A stretch of DNA of 64,000 bases, taken from the NCBI RefSeq assembly GCF_016481275.1, contig NZ_JAEMNW010000001.1, forward strand, positions 1,643,450-1,707,449, in the 5' to 3' direction. Origin of the DNA: Antrihabitans auranticaus. GTDB taxonomy: Bacteria > Actinomycetota > Actinomycetes > Mycobacteriales > Mycobacteriaceae. The notes below the pieces were generated by a model. The model searched no databases. It saw only the letters and a list, made by a program, of their open reading frames with translations, and was not told where the DNA came from. Every line of letters starts with the position of its first letter. The stretch's first letter is position 1. The translations under genes and the position numbers were made by a program. Shown piece after piece: positions 16,366 through 26,588 of the stretch.

Positions 16366-17229
16366 CTACGCCATAATCCCGACCGTCTCGATGGCCTTCT
16401 CGATGAGCGCCACCATCTCGGCACCACGCGTGGTTTCCGCGAGCTTCAGGCCGTCGAGGGTGTGCACACGCGCGGCGAGAGTCACGCTCGAGAGCAACCA
16501 AAGTCCCTCTGCGGTAATGAGATCTGCCGGAAAGACCGGCTCGTAGGAACAGCTGAAGCCCTCTTGCTCGGCGACCTCGAAGACCGCACGCTGGGTCGTA
16601 CCGGACAGAATTCCGTGTTGCGGCGGCGGTGTGATCAGCGTCTTACCGCGCGCGATCACAACCGTCGATCGCGGGCCCTCCAGCACACGGCCCTCACTGC
16701 TGACGAAGATGACGTCGTCAGTTTCGTAGCGCTGGGCGAACCGCAGCGCAGCCATGTTCGTCGCGTAGGACAGCGTCTTCGCGCCGAGGAGTTGCCAGGG
16801 CGCGGTTTGGCCCAATTCGATCGAGTGCCCCCGCGCGAGCGTCATGACCGATATGCCGTCCTTGCGCGCCTGCTCGATGCGCTCGGCAACCGGTCCGATG
16901 GTCACGTATGCGGTCGGGGATCCACCGATCTCCCGGCCCCGGCTGAGGACCAGACGCATCGCACCGTCGGTCTCCCCACCCCACTTCTTCAGCGCCACCT
17001 TGATCGCATTGCGCCAGGCCACGAGGTCCGGCTCGGGCAATTCGAGCGCCTCGGCCGACTTGTGCATGCGCGTGAGGTGCAGCTCGATGACGCACGCCTT
17101 GCCGTTGCGGACGAGGACGGTTTCGAACACACCGTCACCCCGGACGGCCGCGAGGTCGTCGGCGTGCAGCAGCGGCTTGTCCGGGTCCCGAACCGCACCA
17201 TCCAAGGTCACCAGCACTCGATCAGCCAT
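16366..17229 (-). CDS. pabC: Aminodeoxychorismate lyase / class IV aminotransferase
   Basis: PLP-dependent fold-type IV enzyme of 287 residues from ATG 17229 (MADRVLVTLDG); further upstream in-frame sequence is not family-like. It would convert aminodeoxychorismate to p-aminobenzoate for folate synthesis, or act as a branched-chain/D-amino-acid transaminase. Features: RGDGVFET near residue 30, catalytic Lys151 in LGAKTLSYATNM, EGRVLEGPRSTVV and GILSGTTQRAV phosphate-binding loop. It is the counterpart of Rv0812. The lyase function is the usual annotation, but the transaminase alternative cannot be excluded from sequence. Confidence 0.8.
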   Translation of the reverse strand: MADRVLVTLDGAVRDPDKPLLHADDLAAVRGDGVFETVLVRNGKACVIELHLTRMHKSAEALELPEPDLVAWRNAIKVALKKWGGETDGAMRLVLSRGREIGGSPTAYVTIGPVAERIEQARKDGISVMTLARGHSIELGQTAPWQLLGAKTLSYATNMAALRFAQRYETDDVIFVSSEGRVLEGPRSTVVIARGKTLITPPPQHGILSGTTQRAVFEVAEQEGFSCSYEPVFPADLITAEGLWLLSSVTLAARVHTLDGLKLAETTRGAEMVALIEKAIETVGIMA

Positions 17230-17292
17230 GCCACCAAGCCTATCGACGCGAGCAGGCTCGATAGGGCGGCAATGGACTACTAGGGTTGGCTC

Positions 17293-18150
17293 ATGGGTCC
17301 GCAGACCATGCCCGCAGCGTTCATCGGCCACGGCAATCCGATGAACGCCCTCGAACGCAACCGGTACACGGAGGCGTGGCGAACATTCGGGGCGTCCGTC
17401 CCGAAACCGCGTGCCATCCTTGTGATCTCGGCCCACTGGTATACGAACGCGACCGCCGTGACCGCCATGCCGCGTCCGCGGACGATCCACGACTTCTATG
17501 GTTTTCCGCAGCCGCTCTTCGACGTGGAGTACCCGGCACCGGGGTTACCCGAGCTCGCAACGCAGGTCGCCGATGTGGTCAAGCCCACGTGGTGCGGGGC
17601 CGACGTCGACAGCTGGGGCATCGACCACGGCACCTGGTCCGTGCTGGTCCACGCGTTCCCCGACGCGTCGATTCCCGTGGTCCAACTCGCCTTGAATGCG
17701 TTCAAGGACTTCGATCACCACCTCGAACTCGGCCGCAAGCTCGCACAGCTACGTGACGACGGCGTCCTGATCATCGGGAGCGGAAACATCGTCCACAACC
17801 TGCGAGCCGTCGACTTCGGTCAGCCAGATACCGGCTACGACTGGGCATTGCGCTTCGACGACGCCGCACGCGAACAGCTCGAGAGCAACCCCACCGAGAT
17901 CGCCGCGCTCGACAGCCATCCGGACTTCCGCCTTGCCGTCCCCACGCCGGACCACTACCTACCGATGCTCTACATCGCAGGCCTCGCCGACACCGAACCG
18001 TTGAACCTGCTCGTCGACGGCCACGCGGCCGGGTCGATCTCGATGGCGGCCTACACCCTCGGCCTGAATTGCCCCGAGGCGGCGAAGCCAGGAGCCGGAT
18101 CGGCGGCTCTCTCACCCGACGGCTTCCCGGCTGCCGACAGCAACCTCTAG
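17293..18150 (+). CDS. ygiD: LigB-family extradiol dioxygenase (4,5-DOPA dioxygenase-like, YgiD)
   Basis: 285 residues of the class III extradiol dioxygenase superfamily. Putative metal/catalytic His residues occur in FIGHGNPMNAL (His13), VISAHWYTN, GIDHGTWSV and TPDHYLPMLY, the pattern of YgiD/DODA. It would cleave a catechol-type ring such as DOPA or a related diol; native substrate unknown. The ORF ends in a Ser/Ala-rich tail. It is divergent from pabC and followed at 20 bases by ygfZ. Confidence 0.85.
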   Translation: MGPQTMPAAFIGHGNPMNALERNRYTEAWRTFGASVPKPRAILVISAHWYTNATAVTAMPRPRTIHDFYGFPQPLFDVEYPAPGLPELATQVADVVKPTWCGADVDSWGIDHGTWSVLVHAFPDASIPVVQLALNAFKDFDHHLELGRKLAQLRDDGVLIIGSGNIVHNLRAVDFGQPDTGYDWALRFDDAAREQLESNPTEIAALDSHPDFRLAVPTPDHYLPMLYIAGLADTEPLNLLVDGHAAGSISMAAYTLGLNCPEAAKPGAGSAALSPDGFPAADSNL

Positions 18151-18170
18151 GCCGAAACTAGGATGGACTG

Positions 18171-19286
18171 GTGACCGAAACTCAGTCCGTGCAACCCAGT
18201 CCACTACTCGGGGCAGCCGGCGCGGTACCTGGTCCCCCGCAAACTCCCGACGAGGCCGTCGCCTGGCACTACGGCGACCCGTTTCCGGAACAGCGCGCAG
18301 CCGTCGACGCTGCCGCGATCGTGGACCGCTCGCATCGATTCGTCATCGCGATCGACGGCACCGAACGGCTGACGTGGCTGCACACCATCTCGAGCCAGCA
18401 CGTCGCGAGCCTTCCCGATGCCACCACAGCCGAGAACCTGAGCCTCGACGCGAACGGTCGCGTCGAGCACCACTTCGTCATGACCGATCTCGGCGGCACG
18501 ACCTGGATCGACACCGAGGCCGCGAACGGCCCAGCGCTGCTCGCGTTTCTGACGAAGATGGTGTTCTGGTCGAAGGCCGAGCCGCGAGATGCCAACGACT
18601 ACGCGGTCCTCAGCCTGCTCGGACCCGCGACCTCACGGTTGGCGACCGCTCTCGGCATAGACGCTCTACCCGAGACAGCGGTTGCGCTGCCGGGCGGCGG
18701 TCTCGTTCGGAAGATGGCATGGCCGACGTCGAATTCCTACGACCTACTCGTTCCGCGTTCCGAACTCGGCGAGTTGTGGATCCGGTTGACCGCCGCAGGT
18801 GCACAACCGGCCGGTATGTGGGCGTTCGAGGCGCTGCGCGTCGCTGCGCTGCGCCCGCGGCTCGGACTCGACACGGACGACCGCACGATCCCGCACGAGG
18901 TCGGCTGGATCGGTGGCGTCGAAACCGGCGGTGCCGTCCACCTCGAAAAGGGCTGCTACCGCGGGCAAGAAACGGTCGCGCGGGTGCACAACCTCGGCAA
19001 AGCGCCGCGGCACATGGTGTTGTTGCATCTCGACGGTTCCGCTGACAGCCGACCTGAGCCCGGCGAGGCGGTCACCGCGGGCGGCCGCAGCGTGGGGCGT
19101 CTCGGCACCGTCATCGATCATTACGAGCTCGGTCCGATCGCGCTCGCCCTCGTCAAGCGAAACGTTCCGGCGGACACCCAACTCGAGGCCGGCCCGTGCG
19201 CGGCGTCGATCGATCCGGACTCCGTTCCGCGTAGCGACGGGGTACAGGCCGGACGCGCGGCCGTCGACCGTTTGCGGGGTCGCTGA
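18171..19286 (+). CDS. ygfZ: Folate-binding tRNA/Fe-S protein YgfZ
   Basis: 371 residues, GTG start. A GcvT-like folate-binding fold implicated in repair or assembly of Fe-S enzymes such as MiaB. The signature KGCYRGQET with the conserved Cys is present about residue 262, preceded by PHEVGWIGGVETGGAVHLE. It is the counterpart of Rv0811c. Its last base overlaps the MOSC gene start, so the two are coupled. Confidence 0.9.
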   Translation: MTETQSVQPSPLLGAAGAVPGPPQTPDEAVAWHYGDPFPEQRAAVDAAAIVDRSHRFVIAIDGTERLTWLHTISSQHVASLPDATTAENLSLDANGRVEHHFVMTDLGGTTWIDTEAANGPALLAFLTKMVFWSKAEPRDANDYAVLSLLGPATSRLATALGIDALPETAVALPGGGLVRKMAWPTSNSYDLLVPRSELGELWIRLTAAGAQPAGMWAFEALRVAALRPRLGLDTDDRTIPHEVGWIGGVETGGAVHLEKGCYRGQETVARVHNLGKAPRHMVLLHLDGSADSRPEPGEAVTAGGRSVGRLGTVIDHYELGPIALALVKRNVPADTQLEAGPCAASIDPDSVPRSDGVQAGRAAVDRLRGR

Positions 19287-19918
19287 TGGGTGTGCTCGAT
19301 GCGGTCTGCGTCGTGTACGAAGACCTGCCGCAGCCTCGTGCCGTCCCGTTCACCGCGATCGACAAGCGACCGGTCGAGGGCGGTGTTTCTGTCACCAAGC
19401 TCGGCCTCGAGGGTGACCACGTGTGCGACCCCAAACACCACGGCGGAGTCGACCAGGCCGTTTACGTCTACTCCGACGCCGAAGCGCAGCGCTGGTCCGA
19501 CGAGCTCGGCAGGCCGTTGCCCGCTGGCTGGTTCGGCGAGAACTTCCGCGTCAGCGGCATTCCGGCCACCGATGCTGTCGTTGGTACGCGCTGGCAGGTC
19601 GGTACCGCACTGTTCGAAGTGACCTCGCCACGGACTCCCTGTATGAGCTTCCAGATTTGGGCGCGGGAGGAACATTGGGTGCGGCGCTTCGCCGAGCGGG
19701 GCGACACCGGGACCTATCTGCGCGTACTGGAGGAAGGCGTGGTCACCGCAGGTGATCGGATAGACATCGTGCACACACCCGCGCACGGCGTCACGATTCG
19801 CGACGTCTTCCGAAGCGCCGATGCCGATCGACTGGCACGGCTGCTCGACGGAGAACCGACCATTTCGGCGAAACTGCGGCCCCGTCTCGAGAGCGCCCTC
19901 GAACGGCTCACTCGGTGA
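19286..19918 (+). CDS. MOSC domain protein (YiiM-like)
   Basis: 210 residues. MOSC domains carry a reactive Cys used in sulfur or molybdenum-cofactor chemistry; YiiM-type members reduce N-hydroxylated substrates. The Cys lies in TSPRTPCMSFQIW. Other family features: LEGDHVCDPKHHGGVDQAVYVY and PAGWFGENFRVSGI, with a C-terminal 3-alpha segment. It overlaps ygfZ upstream and the asparaginase gene downstream (GTGA), forming a tight three-gene unit. Substrate not known. Confidence 0.85.
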   Translation: MGVLDAVCVVYEDLPQPRAVPFTAIDKRPVEGGVSVTKLGLEGDHVCDPKHHGGVDQAVYVYSDAEAQRWSDELGRPLPAGWFGENFRVSGIPATDAVVGTRWQVGTALFEVTSPRTPCMSFQIWAREEHWVRRFAERGDTGTYLRVLEEGVVTAGDRIDIVHTPAHGVTIRDVFRSADADRLARLLDGEPTISAKLRPRLESALERLTR

Positions 19919-20874
19919 GCGTCGATCTCGTGGAGGTTGTCCGGTCGGGCTTCCGGGAATGCGTTCATCGCGGATCGCTCGTCGTCATCGACGTCGACGG
20001 TGACCCCGAACTGGAGATCGGCGCGGTCCACACCCCGATCTACCCGCGCAGCTGCAACAAGCCGATGCAGGTGCTCACGCTGCTGCGCAACGGTTTCGTT
20101 CCCGCCGACGCAGCGGAGCTCGCCATCGCATCCGCGTCACATATGGGCGAGCGCCGGCACATCGAACTCGTTCGCCGCCTTCTCGATCGCTTCGACCTTG
20201 TCGAGGACCAGCTGCAGTGCCCGCCGGATCTGCCGGCGAACGAAGTCGCGCGCGCCGAGGTGCTGACTCACGGCGCCCGGCCTCGGCGCCTCTACATGAA
20301 CTGTTCGGGCAAGCATGCGGCGATGCTGGCCACCTGCACGATCAACGGCTGGCCGCTGGAGTCCTACCTCGACTCGACGCACCCGCTACAGGAAGCGGTT
20401 GCCGCCACGATCGCCGACCTCACCGGCGAACCTGAGAACGAGCTCGCGATCGACGGCTGCGGGCTGCCGATCGTTCCCGTCTCGCTCGTCAACCTCGCTC
20501 GCGCGTTCGCCAGGCTTACTACCGCTCCCGATACGACCCCCGAGCGCCTCATCGCCGATGCCATCCGCGCGCACCCCGATCTTGTTTCGGGCGAAGGAAC
20601 TACCGATCTGCGCCTGATGACCGCTGTGCCCGGTCTGTTGTGCAAAACCGGAGCGGACGGTGTTCAGGTCGGTGCGCTGGCAGACGGCCGGGCCTTCGCT
20701 TTCAAGATCGACGACGGGAGCGATCGGCCACGGCTGCCGCTCGCCGCGGCGATCCTGAGCCGAATGGGAGTCGAGTGGGCCGAGGACCCGACAGATATCG
20801 CCGCACAGCCTGTTTTGGGCGGCGGAGCGCGCGTGGGCATCGTTCGCGCGATTCCCGGGGCTGTTTCACAATGA
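19915..20874 (+). CDS. Asparaginase, ReAV/thermolabile type (PF06089)
   Basis: 319 residues, GTG start in a GTGA overlap with the MOSC gene. Family of Rhizobium etli ReAV-like asparaginases, distinct from the E. coli type: hydrolyses Asn to Asp and ammonia. Motifs seen: YPRSCNKPMQ (Ser-x-x-Lys), SASHMGE, YMNCSGKHAAML (Cys-x-x-Lys) and IDGCGLPIVP (Asp-x-Cys), which hold the reported catalytic and zinc-site residues. It may be cytosolic because no signal peptide is present. Physiological substrate inferred from the family. Confidence 0.83.
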   Translation: MSVDLVEVVRSGFRECVHRGSLVVIDVDGDPELEIGAVHTPIYPRSCNKPMQVLTLLRNGFVPADAAELAIASASHMGERRHIELVRRLLDRFDLVEDQLQCPPDLPANEVARAEVLTHGARPRRLYMNCSGKHAAMLATCTINGWPLESYLDSTHPLQEAVAATIADLTGEPENELAIDGCGLPIVPVSLVNLARAFARLTTAPDTTPERLIADAIRAHPDLVSGEGTTDLRLMTAVPGLLCKTGADGVQVGALADGRAFAFKIDDGSDRPRLPLAAAILSRMGVEWAEDPTDIAAQPVLGGGARVGIVRAIPGAVSQ

Positions 20875-20889
20875 CGGACACCTGACCTG

Positions 20890-20938
20890 CACACTCTGCA
20901 GGGTGGAAGCGCAAGCGCGATTCGCACGCTAGAGTGTG
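20890..20938 (+). promoter_or_regulatory. Candidate promoter/dyad upstream of the DUF3073 gene
   Basis: CACACTCT (20890-20897) and AGAGTGTG (20931-20938) are inverted. TAGAGT at 20930-20935 is a possible -10, giving a 5' leader of roughly 75 bases before the ATG at 21015. Weakly supported. Confidence 0.35.
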
Positions 20939-21014
20939 TGTCAGGAAAAATACTCATTCAAACGGGGCCGCCAAAACACCCAGGCCGCCCCGCAAAGGCG
21001 CGAGGGGGTTAGCC

Positions 21015-21218
21015 ATGGGCCGCGGCCGGGCTAAGGCAAAGCAGACCAAGGTTGCACGCGAGCTCAAGTACAGCTCGCCAACCACTGACTTCGAGGAGCT
21101 GCAGCGAGAGCTCTCCGGAGGAGGCACACCCAGCTCGCACCGGAACGGCGTCCGAACGGACGAGCCAGAAAGCCGTTCCCGATGGGATGACGACGACTAC
21201 GACGATTGGCGTCGCTGA
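21015..21218 (+). CDS. DUF3073 protein
   Basis: 67 residues from the ATG at 21015, preceded by GAGGGGG. Basic N-terminus MGRGRAKAKQTKVARELKYS, then DFEELQRELSG and an acidic, Asp/Trp-rich tail WDDDDYDDWRR. This is the conserved small actinobacterial protein family next to purM (Rv0810c). It is polar with no helix that would span a membrane, and may bind nucleic acid through the basic end (inference). Function unknown. A terminator follows. Confidence 0.85.
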   Translation: MGRGRAKAKQTKVARELKYSSPTTDFEELQRELSGGGTPSSHRNGVRTDEPESRSRWDDDDYDDWRR

Positions 21219-21231
21219 TAACTGAACGTTC

Positions 21232-21263
21232 GAAGGGGAGGCCGACGCATCGGCTTCCCCTTC
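21232..21263 (+). terminator. Terminator after DUF3073
   Basis: GAAGGGGAGGCCGA (21232-21245) pairs with TCGGCTTCCCCTTC (21250-21263) with one G-T wobble over a CGCA loop. It lies 14 bases after the stop and has only a weak T-tract. Confidence 0.75.
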
Positions 21264-21380
21264 CTTCGTGCGTAATGGGTTTCGGCCCAGCAAACGCTCA
21301 CACCGCACCACATCGCGGTGACAGCCGTGCCCAGACCACGTTTGCAGGTCGGTAGGCGACATCCTCTGCCCAGGCACAGC

Positions 21381-21414
21381 TTCGGGCCGCCCCGGTGTGC
21401 CGGTGCGGCCCGAA
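21381..21414 (-). terminator. Terminator after purM
   Basis: TTCGGGCCGCCCCGG (21381-21395) pairs with CCGGTGCGGCCCGAA (21400-21414), one mismatch, loop TGTG, 17 bases beyond the purM stop. No U-tract, as is common in actinobacteria. Confidence 0.7.
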
Positions 21415-21430
21415 TGCGTCTGAAAGGCCC

Positions 21431-22531
<1,101 letters not shown>

Positions 22532-22606
22532 TTTCGAGGGCGCTCCAACTTTGTTCGGCCTACGGATGCCAGCTCACGCTACCGGAGTCGAGCACACCGA
22601 AGTCCC

Positions 22607-24253
22607 TCAGCTCTTCGTCAAGGTCGTGAATCGGAGCTTGCCCGTCACGTCCAGCGTCTCCGGAACCCCTTGGACGTTCTGCTGCGCGACTGCGATGTGT
22701 TTGCTCGAAACCAGTGGTAGCACCGGGATATGGGTGCGAGCGAGCTCGTCTTGCAGCTGCCTGAGCTGCTCCGCGCGGCGCACGGGATCGAGCTCGGTCG
22801 ATTCCTGCCGGATCAGATCGTCGACCACGGGACTGGCGAAGTGGTTCTGCAGGACGTTGAACTGACCGAACAGCGGGACTATGAACTCGTCGGGATCGGG
22901 CAGCACCGCCTCCCACCGATGTTCGTACTCGGGATATGCGTTCTGCACCCGGTCGCGGTCGTAAGTGTCCCAGGCCGCGGTCTTCAGGTTCACCGTGAAG
23001 AGACCCGTCGATTCGAGCTGCGCTTCGATCGCCTCGTACTCCGCGGTACTCGTCGGACCGTAGTGCTCGGGACAGTGCTCGATATCGAGAACTATCGGCG
23101 TCGGCACACCGGATTCGGCCGCGAATCGAGCGGCCGCTTCCTTGTTCGGCTTGTCGCCGTAGAGGTCCCGGAAAGGTTGAACGGCATCCGGAAAGCCCTC
23201 TGGCACAACCGAATAAGCCGGCGCGAAGGTGCCGTTGTAGATGGTTGCGACGAGTGCGTCGCGGTCGATCGACGACGCGATTGCCTTGCGCACGGCCCAC
23301 TTCTGTTCCGGCGAACCACCGGGCATCGTGTCGAAGTTGAAGACCAGATAGTGCAACTCGTCGCCCGGCCCCTGGTGCACTACGAGTTCACTGTTGTCGC
23401 GCAAGGATTCGACGTCCGCAGGGCGATATGCGTCGAATCCGACGTCGATGGAACCGTCGTCGGTCGCGGTCGTCAACGATTCCGGGCTGCCGAAGTACCG
23501 CACCCGGATCTTGGGCGACTTCGCCTTTCCAAGCGCACCGTCGTAGTCGGGATTCGCCTCGAGCTCGACAACTTCGTCCTTCTGGAAGTTCGAAATCGTG
23601 TACGGCCCGGCGAACGGCTTGCCCGCAACGATCGCGTCGTCGTCGAGCAGTGTGTCGGGCGGAAAAATTTTCTCGTCGATGATCGGGCCGGCCTCCGAAG
23701 CAAGCACACGCGGAAACGTCTGATCGTTCGGCGTTCGGATCGTGAACGCGACGGTGCGCGGATCGACGACGTCGACATGGTCGAGTTGCGCGAGAAGTGT
23801 TGCGGGACCGTTCTTGTCGTTGATCTTCGCGATGCGGTCGAACGAGTACTTGACGCTCGCTGCGGTCAGCGGATTGCCGTTGGCGAACTCGAGCCCGTCC
23901 TTGACCACACAGGTGTAGACCGTGGGCTGGGTGAAGTCACAGCGCTCCGCGGCATCGGGACGCGGGAGCTGATCGCTGGGCGGATAATTCAGCAGGTACC
24001 GGTAGACCTGATTCATCACGGCCGACGAACCCTGATCCTGCGCAGCCGCAGGATCCAGCGCTTCGACCCGGTCTGCCGTACCGACGACGATTGCGCCATC
24101 CGAGTCGGCTCCGTCGTCCGAACTTCCGCCGCAGCCCGCTGCGACCAGCGCAGTGATTGCGATCGCAGTCACGACCTTCTTCTTGTGTCCGATGCGACGG
24201 CGTAGCGGGGACTTACTGCCAGGGAAAGAACCTTGCCGTGTCGACCCGTCCAC
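22607..24253 (-). CDS. Family 5 solute-binding lipoprotein (oligopeptide/dipeptide ABC type)
   Basis: Extracellular receptor of a DppA/OppA-type importer. Lipobox LVAAGC after the basic n-region HKKK, then a Ser/Asp-rich linker. SBP_bac_5 body: family stretches VKDGLEFANGNPLTAASVKYSFDRI, FAGPYTISNFQKDEVVELEANPDYDG and RKAIASSIDRDAL, interrupted only by variable loops. The start is uncertain: the TTG at 24271 directly abuts GGAGGG, so the GTG at 24253 is used here. It is an orphan: no permease or ATPase gene is adjacent. The peptide specificity is unknown. Confidence 0.85.
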   Translation of the reverse strand: MDGSTRQGSFPGSKSPLRRRIGHKKKVVTAIAITALVAAGCGGSSDDGADSDGAIVVGTADRVEALDPAAAQDQGSSAVMNQVYRYLLNYPPSDQLPRPDAAERCDFTQPTVYTCVVKDGLEFANGNPLTAASVKYSFDRIAKINDKNGPATLLAQLDHVDVVDPRTVAFTIRTPNDQTFPRVLASEAGPIIDEKIFPPDTLLDDDAIVAGKPFAGPYTISNFQKDEVVELEANPDYDGALGKAKSPKIRVRYFGSPESLTTATDDGSIDVGFDAYRPADVESLRDNSELVVHQGPGDELHYLVFNFDTMPGGSPEQKWAVRKAIASSIDRDALVATIYNGTFAPAYSVVPEGFPDAVQPFRDLYGDKPNKEAAARFAAESGVPTPIVLDIEHCPEHYGPTSTAEYEAIEAQLESTGLFTVNLKTAAWDTYDRDRVQNAYPEYEHRWEAVLPDPDEFIVPLFGQFNVLQNHFASPVVDDLIRQESTELDPVRRAEQLRQLQDELARTHIPVLPLVSSKHIAVAQQNVQGVPETLDVTGKLRFTTLTKS

Positions 24254-24386
24254 ACAAGCACCGTACTGCAACCCTCCAGGCGATATCGCAGTTCGCGACG
24301 GCCGCCCGACGAGCTTTCGGGGGGTGGCACGGATGGCCGAAACTTCACTCCCCCAGACGGCAGATATTCTGGCAATATCCTCGTCT

Positions 24387-24806
24387 GTGACCTACAACGA
24401 TCAGCCTGAGTACAAGCCCAACGGCGGCCAGCAACCGCCGCAGTATGGGCAGCAGCCACCGCCGCAATACGGCCAGCAACCGCCGCAGTACGGCCAGCAG
24501 CCACCGCCGTACGGCCAGCCCGCATACGGTGCACCTTCGCCCTACGGCGCGCCGGACCCCACCGCGCCCTACGGTCGTCATCCCGTGACCGGTCAGCCGC
24601 TCTCGGACAAGCAGAAATTGGTTGCCGGCCTACTGCAGCTGTTCCTCGGCGGATTCGGTGCGGGTCGCTGGTACCTGGGCTACAACGGCGTCGCGATCGC
24701 CCAGCTCCTGACCTGCGGCGGACTCGGCGTCTGGGCACTGATCGACTGCATCCTGATCTTCATCGGCAAGGTTCCCGACCCACAGGGTCGGCCACTACGC
24801 GATTAG
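24387..24806 (+). CDS. TM2-domain protein with Pro/Gln/Tyr-rich N-terminus
   Basis: 139 residues from GTG 24387. The first 60 residues are repeated PPQYGQQ/PPPQYGQQ units; after the linker HPVTGQPLSDKQKLVAGLLQ comes the TM2 domain, two helices with FLGGFGAGRWYLGYNGVAIAQLL and LGVWALIDCILIFIGK, where the turn between the helices is the family signature. Function unknown; TM2 proteins have been linked to envelope stress. Start chosen because the repeat region begins right there; a -10-like AATAT precedes it by about 8 bases. Confidence 0.8.
   Translation: MTYNDQPEYKPNGGQQPPQYGQQPPPQYGQQPPQYGQQPPPYGQPAYGAPSPYGAPDPTAPYGRHPVTGQPLSDKQKLVAGLLQLFLGGFGAGRWYLGYNGVAIAQLLTCGGLGVWALIDCILIFIGKVPDPQGRPLRD
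24422..24512 (+). repeat. Tandem coding repeat (PPQYGQQ units)
   Basis: About four imperfect tandem units of 21-27 bases of the form CAGCCACCGCCGCAATACGG encode the Pro/Gln/Tyr-rich N-terminus. In-frame unit-length changes are expected between strains. Confidence 0.75.
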
Positions 24807-24825
24807 CGCGGTCGCGTCGGCGCGC

Positions 24826-26397
24826 TCAGGGCCTGCTGAGCGCGCTGACGGTGTCGTCTGCCGCACGCGCGGCCGACGAACCGAGGCCTTCGAGCAGGTT
24901 CTTGCCGATAGCTTCGGTCGGCAGCGCGATCGGGTAGTTGCCGTCGAAGCACGCCGAGCAGAGGCGCGAACGTGGCTGCTCGGTGGCTGCGATCATGCCG
25001 TCGATGGAGATGTAGCCGAGCGAGTCGGCACCGATCGACCGGCGCACACCTTCGAGCATGTCCTCGAAGTTATGCCCCTTCAGCGCGTCGGGTGTACCGG
25101 CGCCGTTGGCGATCAGTTCCGCCGGCGACGCGAAGTCGATTCCGTAGAAGCATGGCCACTTGACCGGCGGTGACGCTATGCGCACGTGGATCTCCAGCGC
25201 GCCGGCTTCGCGCAGCATCCTGATCAGCGCGCGCTGGGTATTGCCCCGGACGATGGAATCGTCGACGACGATGAGCCGCTTGCCGCGGATCACTTCACGT
25301 AACGGGTTGAGCTTCAAGCGAATTCCGAGTTGACGGATCGTCTGCGACGGCTGGATGAACGTGCGGCCGACGTACGCGTTCTTCATCAGGCCCTGGCCGT
25401 ACGGGATTCCCGAACCCTGCGCGTATCCGACCGCGGCGGGCGTTCCCGATTCGGGAACCGGAATCACCAGGTCACCGTCGGCTGGATGTTCCTTGGCTAG
25501 GCGGCGGCCGATCTCGACACGGGCGCCGTGTACGGAACGGCCGGAAATCACGCTGTCGGGCCGGGCAAGGTAGACGTACTCGAACACACAGCCCTTGGGT
25601 TCGGGGCTCGCGAACCGCGACGACCGGACGCCGTCGGCGTCGATCGCGAGCAGTTCGCCAGGCTCGATTTCCCGGACGAACGATGCACCGACGATGTCCA
25701 GGGCTGCCGTCTCGCTCGCGACGACCCAGCCACGGTCTAGACGGCCGAGACACAAGGGGCGCACACCGTAGGGATCGCGCGCGGCGTAGAGCGTGCTCTC
25801 GTCCATGAAGGTGAGACAGAAGGCGCCGCGGACCGTCGGAAGCAGTTTGAGGGCCGCCTGCTCGATGGTCTGATCGGCAGCCGCATGTGCCAGTAGGGCG
25901 CCGATGACATCGGAATCAGAAGTCGCAGCCATCGCGCGGCGCTCGTTGATCAGGCCGGCTTCGCGAGCACGGCTCGCAAGTTCTGCAGTGTTGACGAGGT
26001 TGCCGTTGTGACCGAGCGCGAGGCCGGTGCCGACAGCGGTGGTACGGAAGACCGGCTGCGCGTTTTCCCAGCTCGTCGAACCGGTCGTGGAATAGCGGCA
26101 GTGGCCGATAGCGACGTGACCTGGCATTGCCTTGAGGGTCTGCTCGTCGAAAACCTGGCTGACCAGCCCGAGATCCTTGAACACCAGCACCTGGGAGCCG
26201 TCGGCGACTGCGATGCCCGCGGCTTCCTGCCCGCGGTGCTGCAATGCGTACAGCCCGTAGTACGTCAGTTTTGCGACATCTTCGCCCGGAGCCCAGACGC
26301 CGAATACCCCACACTCCTCGCGGGGCTCGTTCTCGTCTTGATCCAAACGATCTTCGGACCGGGCTGGACTGCTGACCGACTGCTCGGCTTTAGTCAC
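24826..26397 (-). CDS. purF: Amidophosphoribosyltransferase PurF
   Basis: First committed enzyme of purine synthesis: glutamine plus PRPP to phosphoribosylamine. From the GTG at 26397 (VTKAEQ, with GGGAG 4 bases upstream) it has 523 residues; the longer in-frame reading lacks a ribosome site. A propeptide of about 28 residues precedes the N-terminal nucleophile Cys29 (REECGVFGVW). The PRPP-binding motif is LIVVDDSIVRGNT. Cys residues near the C-terminus (LCSACFDGNYP) mark the Fe-S-cluster class. It is divergent from the DUF3533 gene and upstream of the purM region. Confidence 0.95.
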   Translation of the reverse strand: MTKAEQSVSSPARSEDRLDQDENEPREECGVFGVWAPGEDVAKLTYYGLYALQHRGQEAAGIAVADGSQVLVFKDLGLVSQVFDEQTLKAMPGHVAIGHCRYSTTGSTSWENAQPVFRTTAVGTGLALGHNGNLVNTAELASRAREAGLINERRAMAATSDSDVIGALLAHAAADQTIEQAALKLLPTVRGAFCLTFMDESTLYAARDPYGVRPLCLGRLDRGWVVASETAALDIVGASFVREIEPGELLAIDADGVRSSRFASPEPKGCVFEYVYLARPDSVISGRSVHGARVEIGRRLAKEHPADGDLVIPVPESGTPAAVGYAQGSGIPYGQGLMKNAYVGRTFIQPSQTIRQLGIRLKLNPLREVIRGKRLIVVDDSIVRGNTQRALIRMLREAGALEIHVRIASPPVKWPCFYGIDFASPAELIANGAGTPDALKGHNFEDMLEGVRRSIGADSLGYISIDGMIAATEQPRSRLCSACFDGNYPIALPTEAIGKNLLEGLGSSAARAADDTVSALSRP

Positions 26398-26575
26398 GGT
26401 GCTCCCTTTGCGGCTGGGATAGGGGGGCGAGATCAGTCTACGGGTGATTTCTGCCGCTGCTAGCCCCATACCGGCGCGCAACCACCCTTACCTGCACGTT
26501 TCGTCGGCGAATGTCAGGCAAATCACTGTTGCTTCGGCGCGTCGTGAAAGCCGGAGGTTTCCGGAGCGAAACTGC

Positions 26576-26581
26576 TAGCGT
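26576..26581 (+). promoter_or_regulatory. -10 element for leaderless DUF3533 gene
   Basis: TAGCGT ends 7 bases before the GTG at 26589, the spacing seen at other putative leaderless starts in this window. Confidence 0.45.
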
Positions 26582-26588
26582 CACCCGC

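Noticed and set aside
24422..24512. Tandem repeats considered as a CRISPR array or VNTR locus
   Set aside because: Units are 21-27 bases without spacers and encode an in-frame Pro/Gln/Tyr protein repeat.
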